From Euryarchaeota archaeon (lineage in GTDB: Archaea > Thermoplasmatota > SW-10-69-26 > JACQPN01), in contig JACQPN010000011.1 in NCBI GenBank assembly GCA_016207515.1, forward strand, positions 1 to 58,886: DNA of 58,886 bases, given 5' to 3'. Shown here piece after piece: positions 32,769 through 39,572 of this stretch (position 1 is its first letter; each line of letters starts with the position of its first letter). The position numbers were made by a program, and so were the translations under genes. Below the pieces are notes generated by a model, which worked only from the letters and a program-made list of their open reading frames with translations, made no database searches and had not been told where the DNA came from.

Positions 32769-33095
32769 CTAACGGAACTTGGAGGCACCTTTCTTGGCAC
32801 GCTCTCGGCGTTCCGCGGCGGGGGCATCGCGCCCGCTCGTCAAAAGCCCTTCCTCACGTAGGAGCGCGCGTGCTTCGTGCAGAGGAATGTTGGCCACTTC
32901 GGCGAATCTACTCACCGTGGCTTCCCCGTGCTTGTAGAGGTAGAGCGCGACCTCGCGCTTCCTCGCCGACGAAAGGCCCTGAAGGAAGGCGTCGAAGGCC
33001 GCGCGGCCGACCTCGCTCTGGTTGCCGTAGTAACCGCACGCGACCAGCGCGCGAGTGAGACTCTCCTGGGGGGGCGTGAGGTGGATCGTGGCCAT
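32769..33095 (-). CDS. antitoxin of the PIN toxin (UPF0175/RHH-like)
   Basis: 108 residues. The N-terminus MATIHLTPPQESLTRALVACG suits a ribbon-helix-helix start. A helical part and a small HTH (about 55-85, VSRFAEVANIPLHEARALLREEG) follow, as in UPF0175-type antitoxins next to DUF3368 toxins. It should bind and silence the PIN toxin encoded directly after it and repress the pair through repeats just upstream of its start. Confidence 0.75.
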   Translation of the reverse strand: MATIHLTPPQESLTRALVACGYYGNQSEVGRAAFDAFLQGLSSARKREVALYLYKHGEATVSRFAEVANIPLHEARALLREEGLLTSGRDAPAAERRERAKKGASKFR

Positions 33096-33099
33096 GATT

Positions 33100-33126
33100 C
33101 ACTATGAGGCATAGTGAGGCATAAAG
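33100..33126 (-). promoter_or_regulatory. operator repeats upstream of the PIN antitoxin
   Basis: TGAGGCATA occurs at 33105-33113 and again at 33115-33123, a 10-nt period that places both on one helix face. An inverted repeat CACTAT/ATAGTG (33100-33116) overlaps them, and the minus-strand TATA-like CTTTATG lies at about 33120-33126. The start codon is at 33095, so a repressor here would block TATA access. Confidence 0.5.
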
Positions 33127-33227
33127 GTTTCGGCCGGTGCGTCGGTGGGCAAGGACGAGTTCGAACCGAGGGCAATCGGGAAGTAGGCACCGTCGTGGAA
33201 AGCGAAGGTGGACTGACACGGATTCGT

Positions 33228-33277
33228 ACGCGCCCGCCGAGATTCGAACTCCGATCTGAAGGGCGGACGCGTTTTTT
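33228..33277 (+). terminator. terminator-like hairpin carrying a tRNA T-arm-like loop
   Basis: Arms ACGCGCCCGCC (33228-33238) and GGCGGACGCGT (33262-33272) pair over 11 positions with one wobble, and six T residues follow (33272-33277). On the minus strand the loop reads like a tRNA 3' half, with GGAGTTCGAATCTC before GGCGGGC. It could be a tRNA remnant reused as a terminator. No full cloverleaf could be built. Confidence 0.45.
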
Positions 33278-33365
33278 CTGGGCCATGGAAGTTGCCTGCC
33301 CGGGCCGTGGAACCTGGTAATTGCAGCGCCCGGCACCCGATCCCCGTTCCGAAACCATAATATTC

Positions 33366-33386
33366 CACCACTACTTTACAATGGTG
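33366..33386. promoter_or_regulatory. inverted repeat around the TATA region of the DUF4258-like operon
   Basis: CACCA (33366-33370) and TGGTG (33382-33386) flank the A/T stretch CTACTTTACAA, which ends 16 nt before the ATG at 33397. A second A/T box CATAATATTC lies about 40 nt before that ATG. Autoregulation by the zinc-finger/AbrB antitoxin is plausible. Confidence 0.4.
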
Positions 33387-33396
33387 AAGTATTATC

Positions 33397-33693
33397 ATGC
33401 CGCAAGGCCCAACTGTCACCGTTGAGAAGGTCCGAGGCCTTGCCCGAAGTGCCCGCGTCACCAGGGACCCGAACTACCATGCCCATCAGCATTTCGTCAA
33501 GTTCGAGACCATCTTGGACGTGCTCGCGTGGTGCTTTCGGGTCGAGAAAGACAAACGCCCCGAACACGCAAACGGGTTCGTCTCGTGGGGGCGCCTCGCG
33601 TCGGGGGCCACCTACCGAGTGGACTTCAACATCGGAACCGACGCGAAAGGCGAGACCATCCTCGTGGTGACCGCCATGGAAGTGACAAAGTGA
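33397..33693 (+). CDS. DUF4258-like putative toxin
   Basis: 98 residues. The order HAHQHFVKFETILDVLAWC, then a variable loop, then TYRVDFNIG and GETILVVTAMEV matches the small RelE/BECR-like fold of DUF4258 proteins, which often act as toxins. The next gene, overlapping by 4 nt (GTGA), encodes a zinc-finger protein of antitoxin type. Assignment is from pattern and context; catalytic residues of the family are not certain. Confidence 0.6.
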   Translation: MPQGPTVTVEKVRGLARSARVTRDPNYHAHQHFVKFETILDVLAWCFRVEKDKRPEHANGFVSWGRLASGATYRVDFNIGTDAKGETILVVTAMEVTK

Positions 33694-34220
33694 AAAAGGA
33701 GACGGTAAAGGACGCCGACTACGGCGAAATCGAATTGCCAGCGCCCCCGCGCCAGGCGGATTTCGACCGCGTATCGAGGGACATCCGCGAGAAGCTCGAA
33801 GCGACGCGCCTCTGGCCCATAGGAAGCGTCACCGCGTGCCCGAAGTGCGACCGGAAATCGTTCGTCGGTCGCGAGGATCTGTCGTACCTCGTATCTCGAC
33901 CGGGTCGCGTCCTTGTCTTTCGCCACCTTCAGGGGGCCCGATGCACGGCATGCGGGACTGAATGTCTCGAACCCAAGGAATGGGTCGCGATAGAAGGCGA
34001 AGCGGGACTACCCATGCTCGCCGACTACGAAGCTAAGGTATCAAGGATCGGCAGCGGAACGTTGGGCACCTACTGGCCGCGCGACGTAGTTCGACTGCTC
34101 GAACTCGACCCGTCGCTGAAGGCGTTCATACAGGTGCTCGACAAGAGGACGGCGCTTGTGAGATTCGGGGAGCCGGGAAACGAGGGAAAACCCAAGAGGA
34201 AGGTAAAGGCGGGAACGTGA
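33690..34220 (+). CDS. zinc-finger plus AbrB-like antitoxin
   Basis: 176 residues from GTG 33690, overlapping the toxin stop. A YgiT/MqsA-type zinc site is formed by CPKC (about 49-52) and CTAC (about 82-85). The C-terminal 70 residues read like a small strand-rich AbrB or DNA-binding domain (ADYEAKVSRIGSGTLGTYWP, FIQVLDKRTALVRFG), then a basic tail. It fits an antitoxin that binds its toxin through one half and the operator through the other. Confidence 0.6.
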   Translation: MKKETVKDADYGEIELPAPPRQADFDRVSRDIREKLEATRLWPIGSVTACPKCDRKSFVGREDLSYLVSRPGRVLVFRHLQGARCTACGTECLEPKEWVAIEGEAGLPMLADYEAKVSRIGSGTLGTYWPRDVVRLLELDPSLKAFIQVLDKRTALVRFGEPGNEGKPKRKVKAGT

Positions 34221-34825
34221 TGCGTGGAACGCACTTTGCGGTTTTCCAGGTCATGGTTGCGAGCAGTCTCCTCTTGGTCGGAGGGTGCACTTCTGACACT
34301 GGTCCCAGATACGTGCTTCACCTAGGTGATGTGGTTCACGAATTCGGGCCGGACAAGGAGTTGACGCTTAGGTGGATCTTCGCGACCATCGAAAACATCG
34401 ATGTGCGCGTGACGAGTCTAACCATTACTTATTGGTCTTTCTACCCAAGCATACCCCGCTCATTGCAGTACGCCCCCAAGGTGATCTCGATCTTCGAGGT
34501 GCTACCAGCGCACACTTGGAAGGCCATGAACTATACCGGCATGGTACCCCGTGAACACGGGGACAATGGGTTCCTTGTGAAGTACGAAATCCAATTTGAC
34601 TATGGTTGGGATGGCCACATAACGAGTGGAGGCACTCTGTTCGAGAGCACGTGTTTTGACGAGCATGGGAACGTCGTCGACCAGACCCCGCAGCCGGTCC
34701 AGATCAACTGCAGCGAAGTCTACTCCGTGGGGGGAAGTCACAAATATTGGCACCCGAGCGACGAGCGTTGGCAGCCCGTCCTACAAGAGTGCTGCAATTA
34801 CACTTCTACGAGCTCGCAGCCGTGA
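34217..34825 (+). CDS. hypothetical lipoprotein
   Basis: About 201 residues. GTG 34217 and ATG 34220 are both possible starts and overlap the stop of the antitoxin gene. A lipoprotein signal ends VGGC (Cys 24). The mature part is beta-rich, with Trp and several Cys near the end (TCFDEHGN, INCSE, QECCNY) that could form disulfides. No family recognised. The coupling to a toxin-antitoxin pair may be incidental. Confidence 0.65.
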   Translation: MMRGTHFAVFQVMVASSLLLVGGCTSDTGPRYVLHLGDVVHEFGPDKELTLRWIFATIENIDVRVTSLTITYWSFYPSIPRSLQYAPKVISIFEVLPAHTWKAMNYTGMVPREHGDNGFLVKYEIQFDYGWDGHITSGGTLFESTCFDEHGNVVDQTPQPVQINCSEVYSVGGSHKYWHPSDERWQPVLQECCNYTSTSSQP

Positions 34826-34915
34826 AGGATGACGGCCTTTGGATTTCCCGGGGGATGTGCTCCCGAGCGTGGTTCGGGCGCGTCCGCATACATGCAAACG
34901 CGCCGTAGGGAACAT

Positions 34916-34929
34916 ACGGGCTCGCCGCG
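34916..34929. repeat. 14-bp copy of the tRNA-Arg 3' end
   Basis: ACGGGCTCGCCGCG at 34916-34929 is identical to 35079-35092, the 3' acceptor and part of the T arm of tRNA-Arg on the minus strand. The copies are 163 nt apart. Integrating elements leave such duplications at tRNA genes, and here it may mark an old, emptied attachment site. Confidence 0.5.
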
Positions 34930-34936
34930 CTTCTTC

Positions 34937-34960
34937 GGGGACTCGCTGGCGCTCGTCCCC
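34937..34960 (-). repeat. tandem-G.A hairpin, copy 1
   Basis: On the minus strand the stem GGGGAC/GTCCCC encloses GAGC-loop-GCGA, giving tandem G.A mismatches between two helices, with a 4-nt loop GCCA. The same design recurs at 35008-35032 and 35234-35262. Confidence 0.55.
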
Positions 34961-35007
34961 TTGAATCCGGTCGGAAGAGATTATGGGGACCCGCCCGGAT
35001 TCGACAC

Positions 35008-35032
35008 GGATGACTCGCTGCGCTCGTCATCC
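35008..35032 (-). repeat. tandem-G.A hairpin, copy 2
   Basis: Minus-strand stem GGATGAC/GTCATCC with the same inner GAGC-loop-GCGA, loop GCA. The flanking stem differs from copy 1 but remains fully complementary, which is compensatory variation supporting a real RNA fold. Confidence 0.55.
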
Positions 35033-35048
35033 TATCTCATCGCGCCTC

Positions 35049-35084
35049 GCCCGTCCCTATTGGGACTGTTGGAGAGGGACGGGC
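35049..35084 (-). terminator. hairpin at the 3' end of tRNA-Arg
   Basis: Perfect 10-bp arms GCCCGTCCCT (35049-35058) and AGGGACGGGC (35075-35084). The right arm includes the last 5 nt of the tRNA, so this fold would compete with the acceptor stem. It may act in termination or 3' processing. Confidence 0.4.
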
Positions 35085-35153
35085 TCGCCGCGATTCGAAC
35101 GCGGGTCTCCGGGTTCGAAGCCCAGCAGGATATCCTGGCTACCCCACGAGCCC
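35080..35153 (-). tRNA. tRNA-Arg(TCG)
   Basis: Read on the minus strand: 7-bp acceptor stem GGGCTCG/CGAGCCC, D arm GGGTAGCC..., anticodon arm CTGGG-CTTCGAA-CCCGG with anticodon TCG (decodes CGA), variable region GGAGA-type, T arm CCGCG-TTCGAAT-CGCGG. Position 35080 gives discriminator G. CCA is not encoded. No intron. Confidence 0.9.
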
Positions 35154-35155
35154 AG

Positions 35156-35291
35156 CGACGGCGCAAGCCGTCGATGGCGCAGGCGGCCACCGTGGTGGCC
35201 GCCGCGCGGCGGAAACGTGTTTTCCGCCTGCGCAGGTGACGAGCCCGAAGGGCGAGTCACCTAGCGCCCGAGGCCACGCCGTCGCGTGGCC
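35156..35291 (+). ncRNA. array of strong hairpins, candidate structured RNA
   Basis: Within 136 nt there are: a 7-bp stem with a GCAA tetraloop (35156-35173); a long outer stem GCGCAGGCGG/CCGCCTGCGC (35177-35186 with 35224-35233) enclosing GGCGGCCACC/GGTGGCCGCC (35182-35203, alternative pairing); AGGTGAC/GTCACCT with tandem G.A pairs and CCC/GGG (35234-35262); and GGCCACGC/GCGTGGCC with 4-nt loop (35272-35291). No open frame fits. It may be a non-coding RNA or a repetitive-palindrome cluster beside the tRNA. Confidence 0.45.
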
Positions 35292-35383
35292 GAGGTTGGG
35301 ACGAAGTTTGTCTCATCCAGTACCGTAGCCTTCGTGATCGCGACGGCGAACAGCGGCGCTGATACCGCCGGTCAACCCACCTG

Positions 35384-35391
35384 CCGTTATA
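35384..35391 (+). promoter_or_regulatory. TATA box of dcd
   Basis: GTTATAAG at about 35384-35391 predicts transcription from about 35414. This excludes the upstream TTG 35404 and supports GTG 35449 as the dcd start. Confidence 0.5.
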
Positions 35392-35448
35392 AGTCCTTTC
35401 CAATTGGGAGCCGAAGGATTATCAGCGCCCGGGCAGTTGGGCGCCTTC

Positions 35449-35937
35449 GTGTCCGTCCTTTCCGATGCCGATATCCTTGAGGCGCTAAAGTCCGGCGAGT
35501 TGGCGATCGATCCTTGGAACGACAAGCACCTTACTCCGAATGGGATCGACCTCACGATCGCTGAGGTATTAGTCCCTGGCCACAATGGCGGGCTTCCCGT
35601 GAAAACCGGCGACGCCGTCGTCCCCGCCATGAAGCGTTTCCTCGTGGGCACGCGCGAGTACCTGAAGCACGGTCCAACCGTGTGTTCGCAACTTTGGATC
35701 CGGTCGAGTTACGCTCGTAAAGGGGTCCTCGCGTCGTTTGGCAAGGTGGAGGCAGGGTTCGAGGGCACGCTCACGATCGGGGCCTTCAATTCGGCCTCCG
35801 AGTCACTTCGCATCCCCATCGGCGACCGTTTCTGCCAGATCGCGTTCGAACGGCTCACGAGTCCGCCGTTGAAGATGTACAAGGAGCGCTCCGGGAACTA
35901 CCAGGGACAGCGCGGGATAACGCTTGCCAAAGAGTAA
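35449..35937 (+). CDS. dcd: dCTP deaminase
   Basis: 162 residues from GTG 35449. It opens VSVLSDADILEALKSGEL, as the family does, and has the RSSYARKGVLA segment, the catalytic region with Glu in GKVEAGFEGTLTIGAFN (about 90-106) and the C-terminal GNYQGQRGITLAKE that closes over the nucleotide. It converts dCTP to dUTP (or to dUMP in the bifunctional archaeal form) for thymidylate synthesis; which form cannot be settled by eye. The next gene starts inside its last codons. Confidence 0.9.
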   Translation: MSVLSDADILEALKSGELAIDPWNDKHLTPNGIDLTIAEVLVPGHNGGLPVKTGDAVVPAMKRFLVGTREYLKHGPTVCSQLWIRSSYARKGVLASFGKVEAGFEGTLTIGAFNSASESLRIPIGDRFCQIAFERLTSPPLKMYKERSGNYQGQRGITLAKE

Positions 35938-36313
35938 CCCCTGCCTCTCGCACGGTTGTTCGAAGTGTTGTTACGACACGGAGATGCCGCTCCTTGAATT
36001 GGACGTCGCGCGTCTCCATGCGGCGGGGCATGCGCCTGAGACCTTCGTCGAACGCGTAGGAAACGCGATCCAACTCCGGAACACCGACGGCCATTGCGTC
36101 TTCCTCGTAGGCGGCCGTTGTTCGGTCTACGAGATCAGGCCTGAGGGGTGCCGGCTCTATCCGCTCGTGATGATCGACGGGGAGCCTGGCCTTGACGATT
36201 GCTGCCCATACTGGAACGAGTTCGGGGATTTCCTTCGCCGGGCCCCGGAATTGATGCGAGTGGTAGAGACTCTCAACCTTGAGGCGTCGCGGCGCTCGAA
36301 CGGGAAAACCTAG
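35924..36313 (+). CDS. YkgJ-like cysteine-cluster protein
   Basis: 129 residues from TTG 35924, overlapping dcd by 14 nt. Cysteines in CLSHGCSKCC near the start, C in GHCVFL, C in GGRCSVYEIRP and C in EGCRLYP form the YkgJ (zinc- or iron-chelating) pattern, and DDCCPY follows. The function of the family is not settled. Its 3' end overlaps the convergent PAP2 gene by 41 nt. Confidence 0.85.
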   Translation: MPKSNPCLSHGCSKCCYDTEMPLLELDVARLHAAGHAPETFVERVGNAIQLRNTDGHCVFLVGGRCSVYEIRPEGCRLYPLVMIDGEPGLDDCCPYWNEFGDFLRRAPELMRVVETLNLEASRRSNGKT

Positions 36314-36833
36314 CGATCAACCGCGCTCCGGCGTCTGTCTTCGCATACTTCAGGCTCACCCAGGCGCAGACGACGCCCCAGATGGCGCCTCCAATCACGT
36401 CGGTCGGGTAGTGGGCTCCCGCGTAGATGCGGGAAAGCGATATCACCGTGGCAAAGGCTGCCGCACCGATGACCCATTTCCGGTCTACTTTCTCGAGGGC
36501 GAGGATGGTCGCAAACGCGAACGCACGGACAGCATGGCCCGAGGGGAAAGACGGGAGACCATCCGTCGGAGCGACGAGACGGACGTCCATGATGTCGGGC
36601 GGTCGGGGCCGGTTCACCATGAATTTCATTGCGACGGTCGAGAGGTCCGCAAGGACGAGAGACAGGGCGAGGAGCAGCGCGAGCCGCTTGTGGCCGCGCC
36701 AATAGAGTATCCCGGCGGCGGCGTAGTACGTGAAAGGGAACCCGGCGTAGTTGAGGAAGACCGCGAGGCCGTCGAGCACGGGATTCGCCAGCCCTTGGTT
36801 GAAAAGGACGATGATGTCTTCCTCGATGCCCAC
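36273..36833 (-). CDS. PAP2-type membrane phosphatase
   Basis: 186 residues with about five spans and the three phosphatase motifs: KFMVNRPRP (about 69-77), PSGH (about 97-100) and SRIYAGAHYPTD (about 133-144). The family removes phosphate from lipid diphosphates or phosphatidates; an undecaprenyl or polyprenyl diphosphate role in glycan lipid recycling is usual, but the substrate cannot be read from sequence. Convergent overlap with the YkgJ-like gene. Confidence 0.9.
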   Translation of the reverse strand: MGIEEDIIVLFNQGLANPVLDGLAVFLNYAGFPFTYYAAAGILYWRGHKRLALLLALSLVLADLSTVAMKFMVNRPRPPDIMDVRLVAPTDGLPSFPSGHAVRAFAFATILALEKVDRKWVIGAAAFATVISLSRIYAGAHYPTDVIGGAIWGVVCAWVSLKYAKTDAGARLIARFSRSSAATPQG

Positions 36834-36943
36834 GATGCCGCGCTACTCGCTCATCGGAGTTATATTTGCCGCAAGATTCTAGGCGTTCTCGCTGCACGAA
36901 GCCTTCCCTTTTAATAACATGGGCTCCTAGGAAGGATGGGGAC

Positions 36944-37216
36944 GTGTCGATGGACGAGGTCACGGCAAACGTTTCAGTTTTCCTGGCGGTCCTGACGTTG
37001 GCCTTGGCCGGGCTTCTATGCGTCGTCTCGGCCATCTCGTACCGGCGACTCGCATCCCCGAGACTGCTCTATGTGACCGCCGCGTTCCTGGTGCTCGTGG
37101 TGAAGGGAGGCTACGCCCTGTACCAGGTGGCCGTCCTGCAAGTGGCGGACGTGCCGGGAAGTGTCCTTGACCTTGCGGTCATCGCGCTTCTCTACCTATC
37201 AGTCGCAAAGAGGTGA
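36944..37216 (+). CDS. small three-span membrane protein (DUF7521-like)
   Basis: About 90 residues from GTG 36944 (or ATG 36950) after a GAAGG site and a TTTTAATAA box at about 36909-36917. Three hydrophobic spans with a YRR turn after the first, as in the DUF7521 proteins that sit beside archaeal helix-turn-helix genes. The next gene, a two-winged-helix regulator, starts within 25 nt. Confidence 0.75.
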   Translation: MSMDEVTANVSVFLAVLTLALAGLLCVVSAISYRRLASPRLLYVTAAFLVLVVKGGYALYQVAVLQVADVPGSVLDLAVIALLYLSVAKR

Positions 37217-37240
37217 AGTCTGCCCGAACCACCGGCAGAG

Positions 37241-37858
37241 GTGCTGGAACTCGAGACGCGCCGTCGCATATACGAGCACGTCACTAAGTTCCCGGGCACC
37301 CATATGCGGGAGATCCAACGGGCGCTCGCTTTGCCCGTCGGCACCCTCGAATACCATTTGCATTACATGACGAAGCTCGAAATACTGGTGGCCCGGGCGG
37401 ACGAGAGGTACACGCGTTATTTCGTCGCGGGTGCCCAAGGGAGGCGCGAGAAGGACATCCTGTCGGTGCTTCGCCAGAAGATCCCGCGGCAGGTCGCAAC
37501 GCATCTTCTGCTCAACCCCGATTCGACCCATGGGAGCATTTTGAAAGTGGTTGGCGTGAGCCCCTCGACGCTGTCTTTTCATCTGAAGAAAATGATGACC
37601 GCGGGCATCATCTCGCGGCGGGAGGATGGGCGCGAGAACCGCTACACCGTCGCTGAAGCCGACCTCGTGGCAAAGACACTGATCGTCTATCGAGAGAGTT
37701 TTGTCGACGACGTCGTGGATCGCTTCGCCGAAGCCTGGCTGTCCCTTGAACCGAATCCACCGGTCGCGGTTGCCGAAGCGCCGGAGACGGACGGGGTCCC
37801 GGAGCCAAGGGACGTCTCGGACACCAGGGAATCGCCCACCGGTAGGGAGGTTCACTGA
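37241..37858 (+). CDS. regulator with two winged-helix domains
   Basis: 205 residues from GTG 37241. The first winged helix (about 4-60: THMREIQRALALPVGTLEYHLHYM) and the second (about 66-125: DSTHGSILKVVGVSPSTLSFHLKKM) are of the archaeal ArsR/MarR-like tandem kind; a helical C-terminal part and a Pro/Glu-rich tail follow. An AGGTGAAG site directly precedes CTG 37220, which would add seven residues. Probably co-transcribed with the small membrane protein upstream, which may control it. Confidence 0.82.
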   Translation: MLELETRRRIYEHVTKFPGTHMREIQRALALPVGTLEYHLHYMTKLEILVARADERYTRYFVAGAQGRREKDILSVLRQKIPRQVATHLLLNPDSTHGSILKVVGVSPSTLSFHLKKMMTAGIISRREDGRENRYTVAEADLVAKTLIVYRESFVDDVVDRFAEAWLSLEPNPPVAVAEAPETDGVPEPRDVSDTRESPTGREVH

Positions 37859-37988
37859 TCCGTGGTTTCGAAGATCGGCGTCGACGCCAGGGGGCGACGA
37901 CGGAGCCACCGTCTCCTATTCGCCGCACCCCGGGCGACCCGGTGGCGAACGGTCAAAGCTTAACAAGGTTTCGATGCGTGTACCGCAT

Positions 37989-37997
37989 TGTATTTAA
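37989..37997 (+). promoter_or_regulatory. TATA box of a surface-protein gene
   Basis: TATTTAAG at about 37990-37997 lies about 33 nt before ATG 38029, a typical distance for a nearly leaderless transcript, and fixes the start of the following gene. Confidence 0.5.
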
Positions 37998-38028
37998 GTG
38001 CAGGTATGCGAACAGGAGTCCCGAGAGT

Positions 38029-39525
38029 ATGCCCCTGTCCCCCGTTAAGCGATGGTTCTTGGTTAGTCTGATTTTCGCGATGTTGACCGTTCCTTTCCTG
38101 CAGCCCGTCCTTGCGGATGGTGAAAAATCCGGGGACGACGATTCTTCCGGTTCGGGTTCTTCCGGCCGGGATGAAGGGGAATCCAGGTCGTCCGAAGGGC
38201 GCGCCGACGGCCGCTCCGAGGAGGACGAGGAGACGGATCGCGAGATCGCCGAGGCCGCCCGCGATCACGCCGAGGAACGGAAGAACTTCACCGAGGAGCA
38301 GCGTCTCGAGCGCCAGAACGTATCGGCAGAGTTGAACGCGAGCCGCGACGCATGTAAGGACGAGGGGGCTTCCGACGAGGAGATTCGGACGTGCGAAGAG
38401 CTCAATCGCGAGGCCAGGGAGACGTTTCTGCGGGCACAGCGGGACGAGCGCCGCGCGTTCGAAGAACAACTTCGGGAAGAGTTCAAGGAGATTCTCGAAC
38501 GCGTCGCCGACCAGCCTCATGAACGCGTCGGTCATTTCAATTTCTCCGGCAACGAGGTCACGGGGCGATACATCACTTTCTCCATGGATCTGCAGAATGC
38601 GACCATCTCGACACTCACGGTCTCGAGTCAACTCCTGCTCGATGGGGTCGCGGTGAGCCGCGCCGGCGAGTTCGAGGGTATCAAGGTCGAAGGCGCGGAT
38701 TTCAGGCTTGAATGGGAAAACGCCGCGATAAGGGTCCACGACAACCCGGCGATCGCTTTGAGAGTGGACCTCGAGGACGACGCGCAAGGCATTATCGACT
38801 TCGCGGACTATCTCAACGTGACGAGAGACGAGGGTGCCTTCCGGGCGACGGACGGCGAGAACCTGACCGCGACGTTACGCGCCGCCGGGAACGTCTCGGC
38901 GGACGGCGCAGTGTATTTCGACGACGGCGCCAAGCTCGTCGCACACTCCGACCAGCAGCTTCTCAAGGGCGCAGGCGAGGCGAACCGTCCCGATATCGAG
39001 GACGCGAAGACCAAGGGCAGGGTCGGCGCCGAGATCACCATCCTCAAGGCGCGTGGCATCGTGGTGGATTCCGTCGTCCTCGACGACGTGACCATCAATT
39101 TCTCAAGCGCCAACGACACGTTGAGGTTCGTGACCGCTGCGCAAGGCATCTCGGGAAAGGTCTTCGTCATAAACGTCGACCGGGCGCTTCTACGCGCAGA
39201 CGAACTCGTCCTCCGCTTCTACGACGAGGTCGGGGGGACGTGGAGCGAGGTTCCCATAATAGAAGCGCAGGGGGGCCTCGTGGACGTCCTCGACGCGACG
39301 GACGACAGCACGCCCGAGTATTGGATCGTCAAGGGCGACGACGGTTGGCAAGTCCTCGTGAGCGTCAACCATTGGAGCGTCCACGCGTTCACCATCGAAT
39401 CCATGTCCGTCCAGTCCGTGGTCGAGGTCGTCGCGACGAACCCGAGCATCGTCGTGGGGCTTGCCGCCGGCGTCTTGGTGTCGGCCGCGGCAGCGTTCAA
39501 CCTCTTCAGGCCGCGGCGCCCGTAA
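38029..39525 (+). CDS. secreted surface protein with acidic coiled coil and C-terminal anchor
   Basis: 498 residues from ATG 38029. There is a signal peptide (about 1-27), a highly acidic Ser/Asp/Glu segment (about 28-70), a charged coiled coil (about 70-165) with two Cys, then a beta-rich region with about six N-x-T/S sequons, and a final span (about 468-490) before RPRRP. The beta region resembles that of the secreted protein at 30199-30981. Probably an envelope protein anchored by its C-terminus with the coil projecting outward. Confidence 0.75.
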   Translation: MPLSPVKRWFLVSLIFAMLTVPFLQPVLADGEKSGDDDSSGSGSSGRDEGESRSSEGRADGRSEEDEETDREIAEAARDHAEERKNFTEEQRLERQNVSAELNASRDACKDEGASDEEIRTCEELNREARETFLRAQRDERRAFEEQLREEFKEILERVADQPHERVGHFNFSGNEVTGRYITFSMDLQNATISTLTVSSQLLLDGVAVSRAGEFEGIKVEGADFRLEWENAAIRVHDNPAIALRVDLEDDAQGIIDFADYLNVTRDEGAFRATDGENLTATLRAAGNVSADGAVYFDDGAKLVAHSDQQLLKGAGEANRPDIEDAKTKGRVGAEITILKARGIVVDSVVLDDVTINFSSANDTLRFVTAAQGISGKVFVINVDRALLRADELVLRFYDEVGGTWSEVPIIEAQGGLVDVLDATDDSTPEYWIVKGDDGWQVLVSVNHWSVHAFTIESMSVQSVVEVVATNPSIVVGLAAGVLVSAAAAFNLFRPRRP

Positions 39526-39548
39526 AGACCGTTTTGGGCGACGTACAA

Positions 39549-39572
39549 GGAAGCGGCCCCTTCGGCCCTTCC
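39549..39572 (+). terminator. hairpin after the surface-protein gene
   Basis: GGAAGCGGCC and GGCCCTTCC pair around CCTTC about 25 nt after the stop codon, with one unpaired C. No long T tract follows, so its termination role is uncertain. Confidence 0.35.

Noticed and set aside
32259-33095. UAG decoded as pyrrolysine between antitoxin and PIN toxin
   Set aside because: UAG is used as a normal stop elsewhere in the window (for example at 11931, 51347 and 54762), and no methanogenesis or pyl genes are visible. Readthrough remains only one of several options.
33150-33175. Second tRNA-like T arm (GAGTTCGAACC) upstream of 33228
   Set aside because: The stem around TTCGAA does not pair beyond two or three positions and no acceptor or anticodon arm could be placed, so it is likely chance around a palindromic hexamer.
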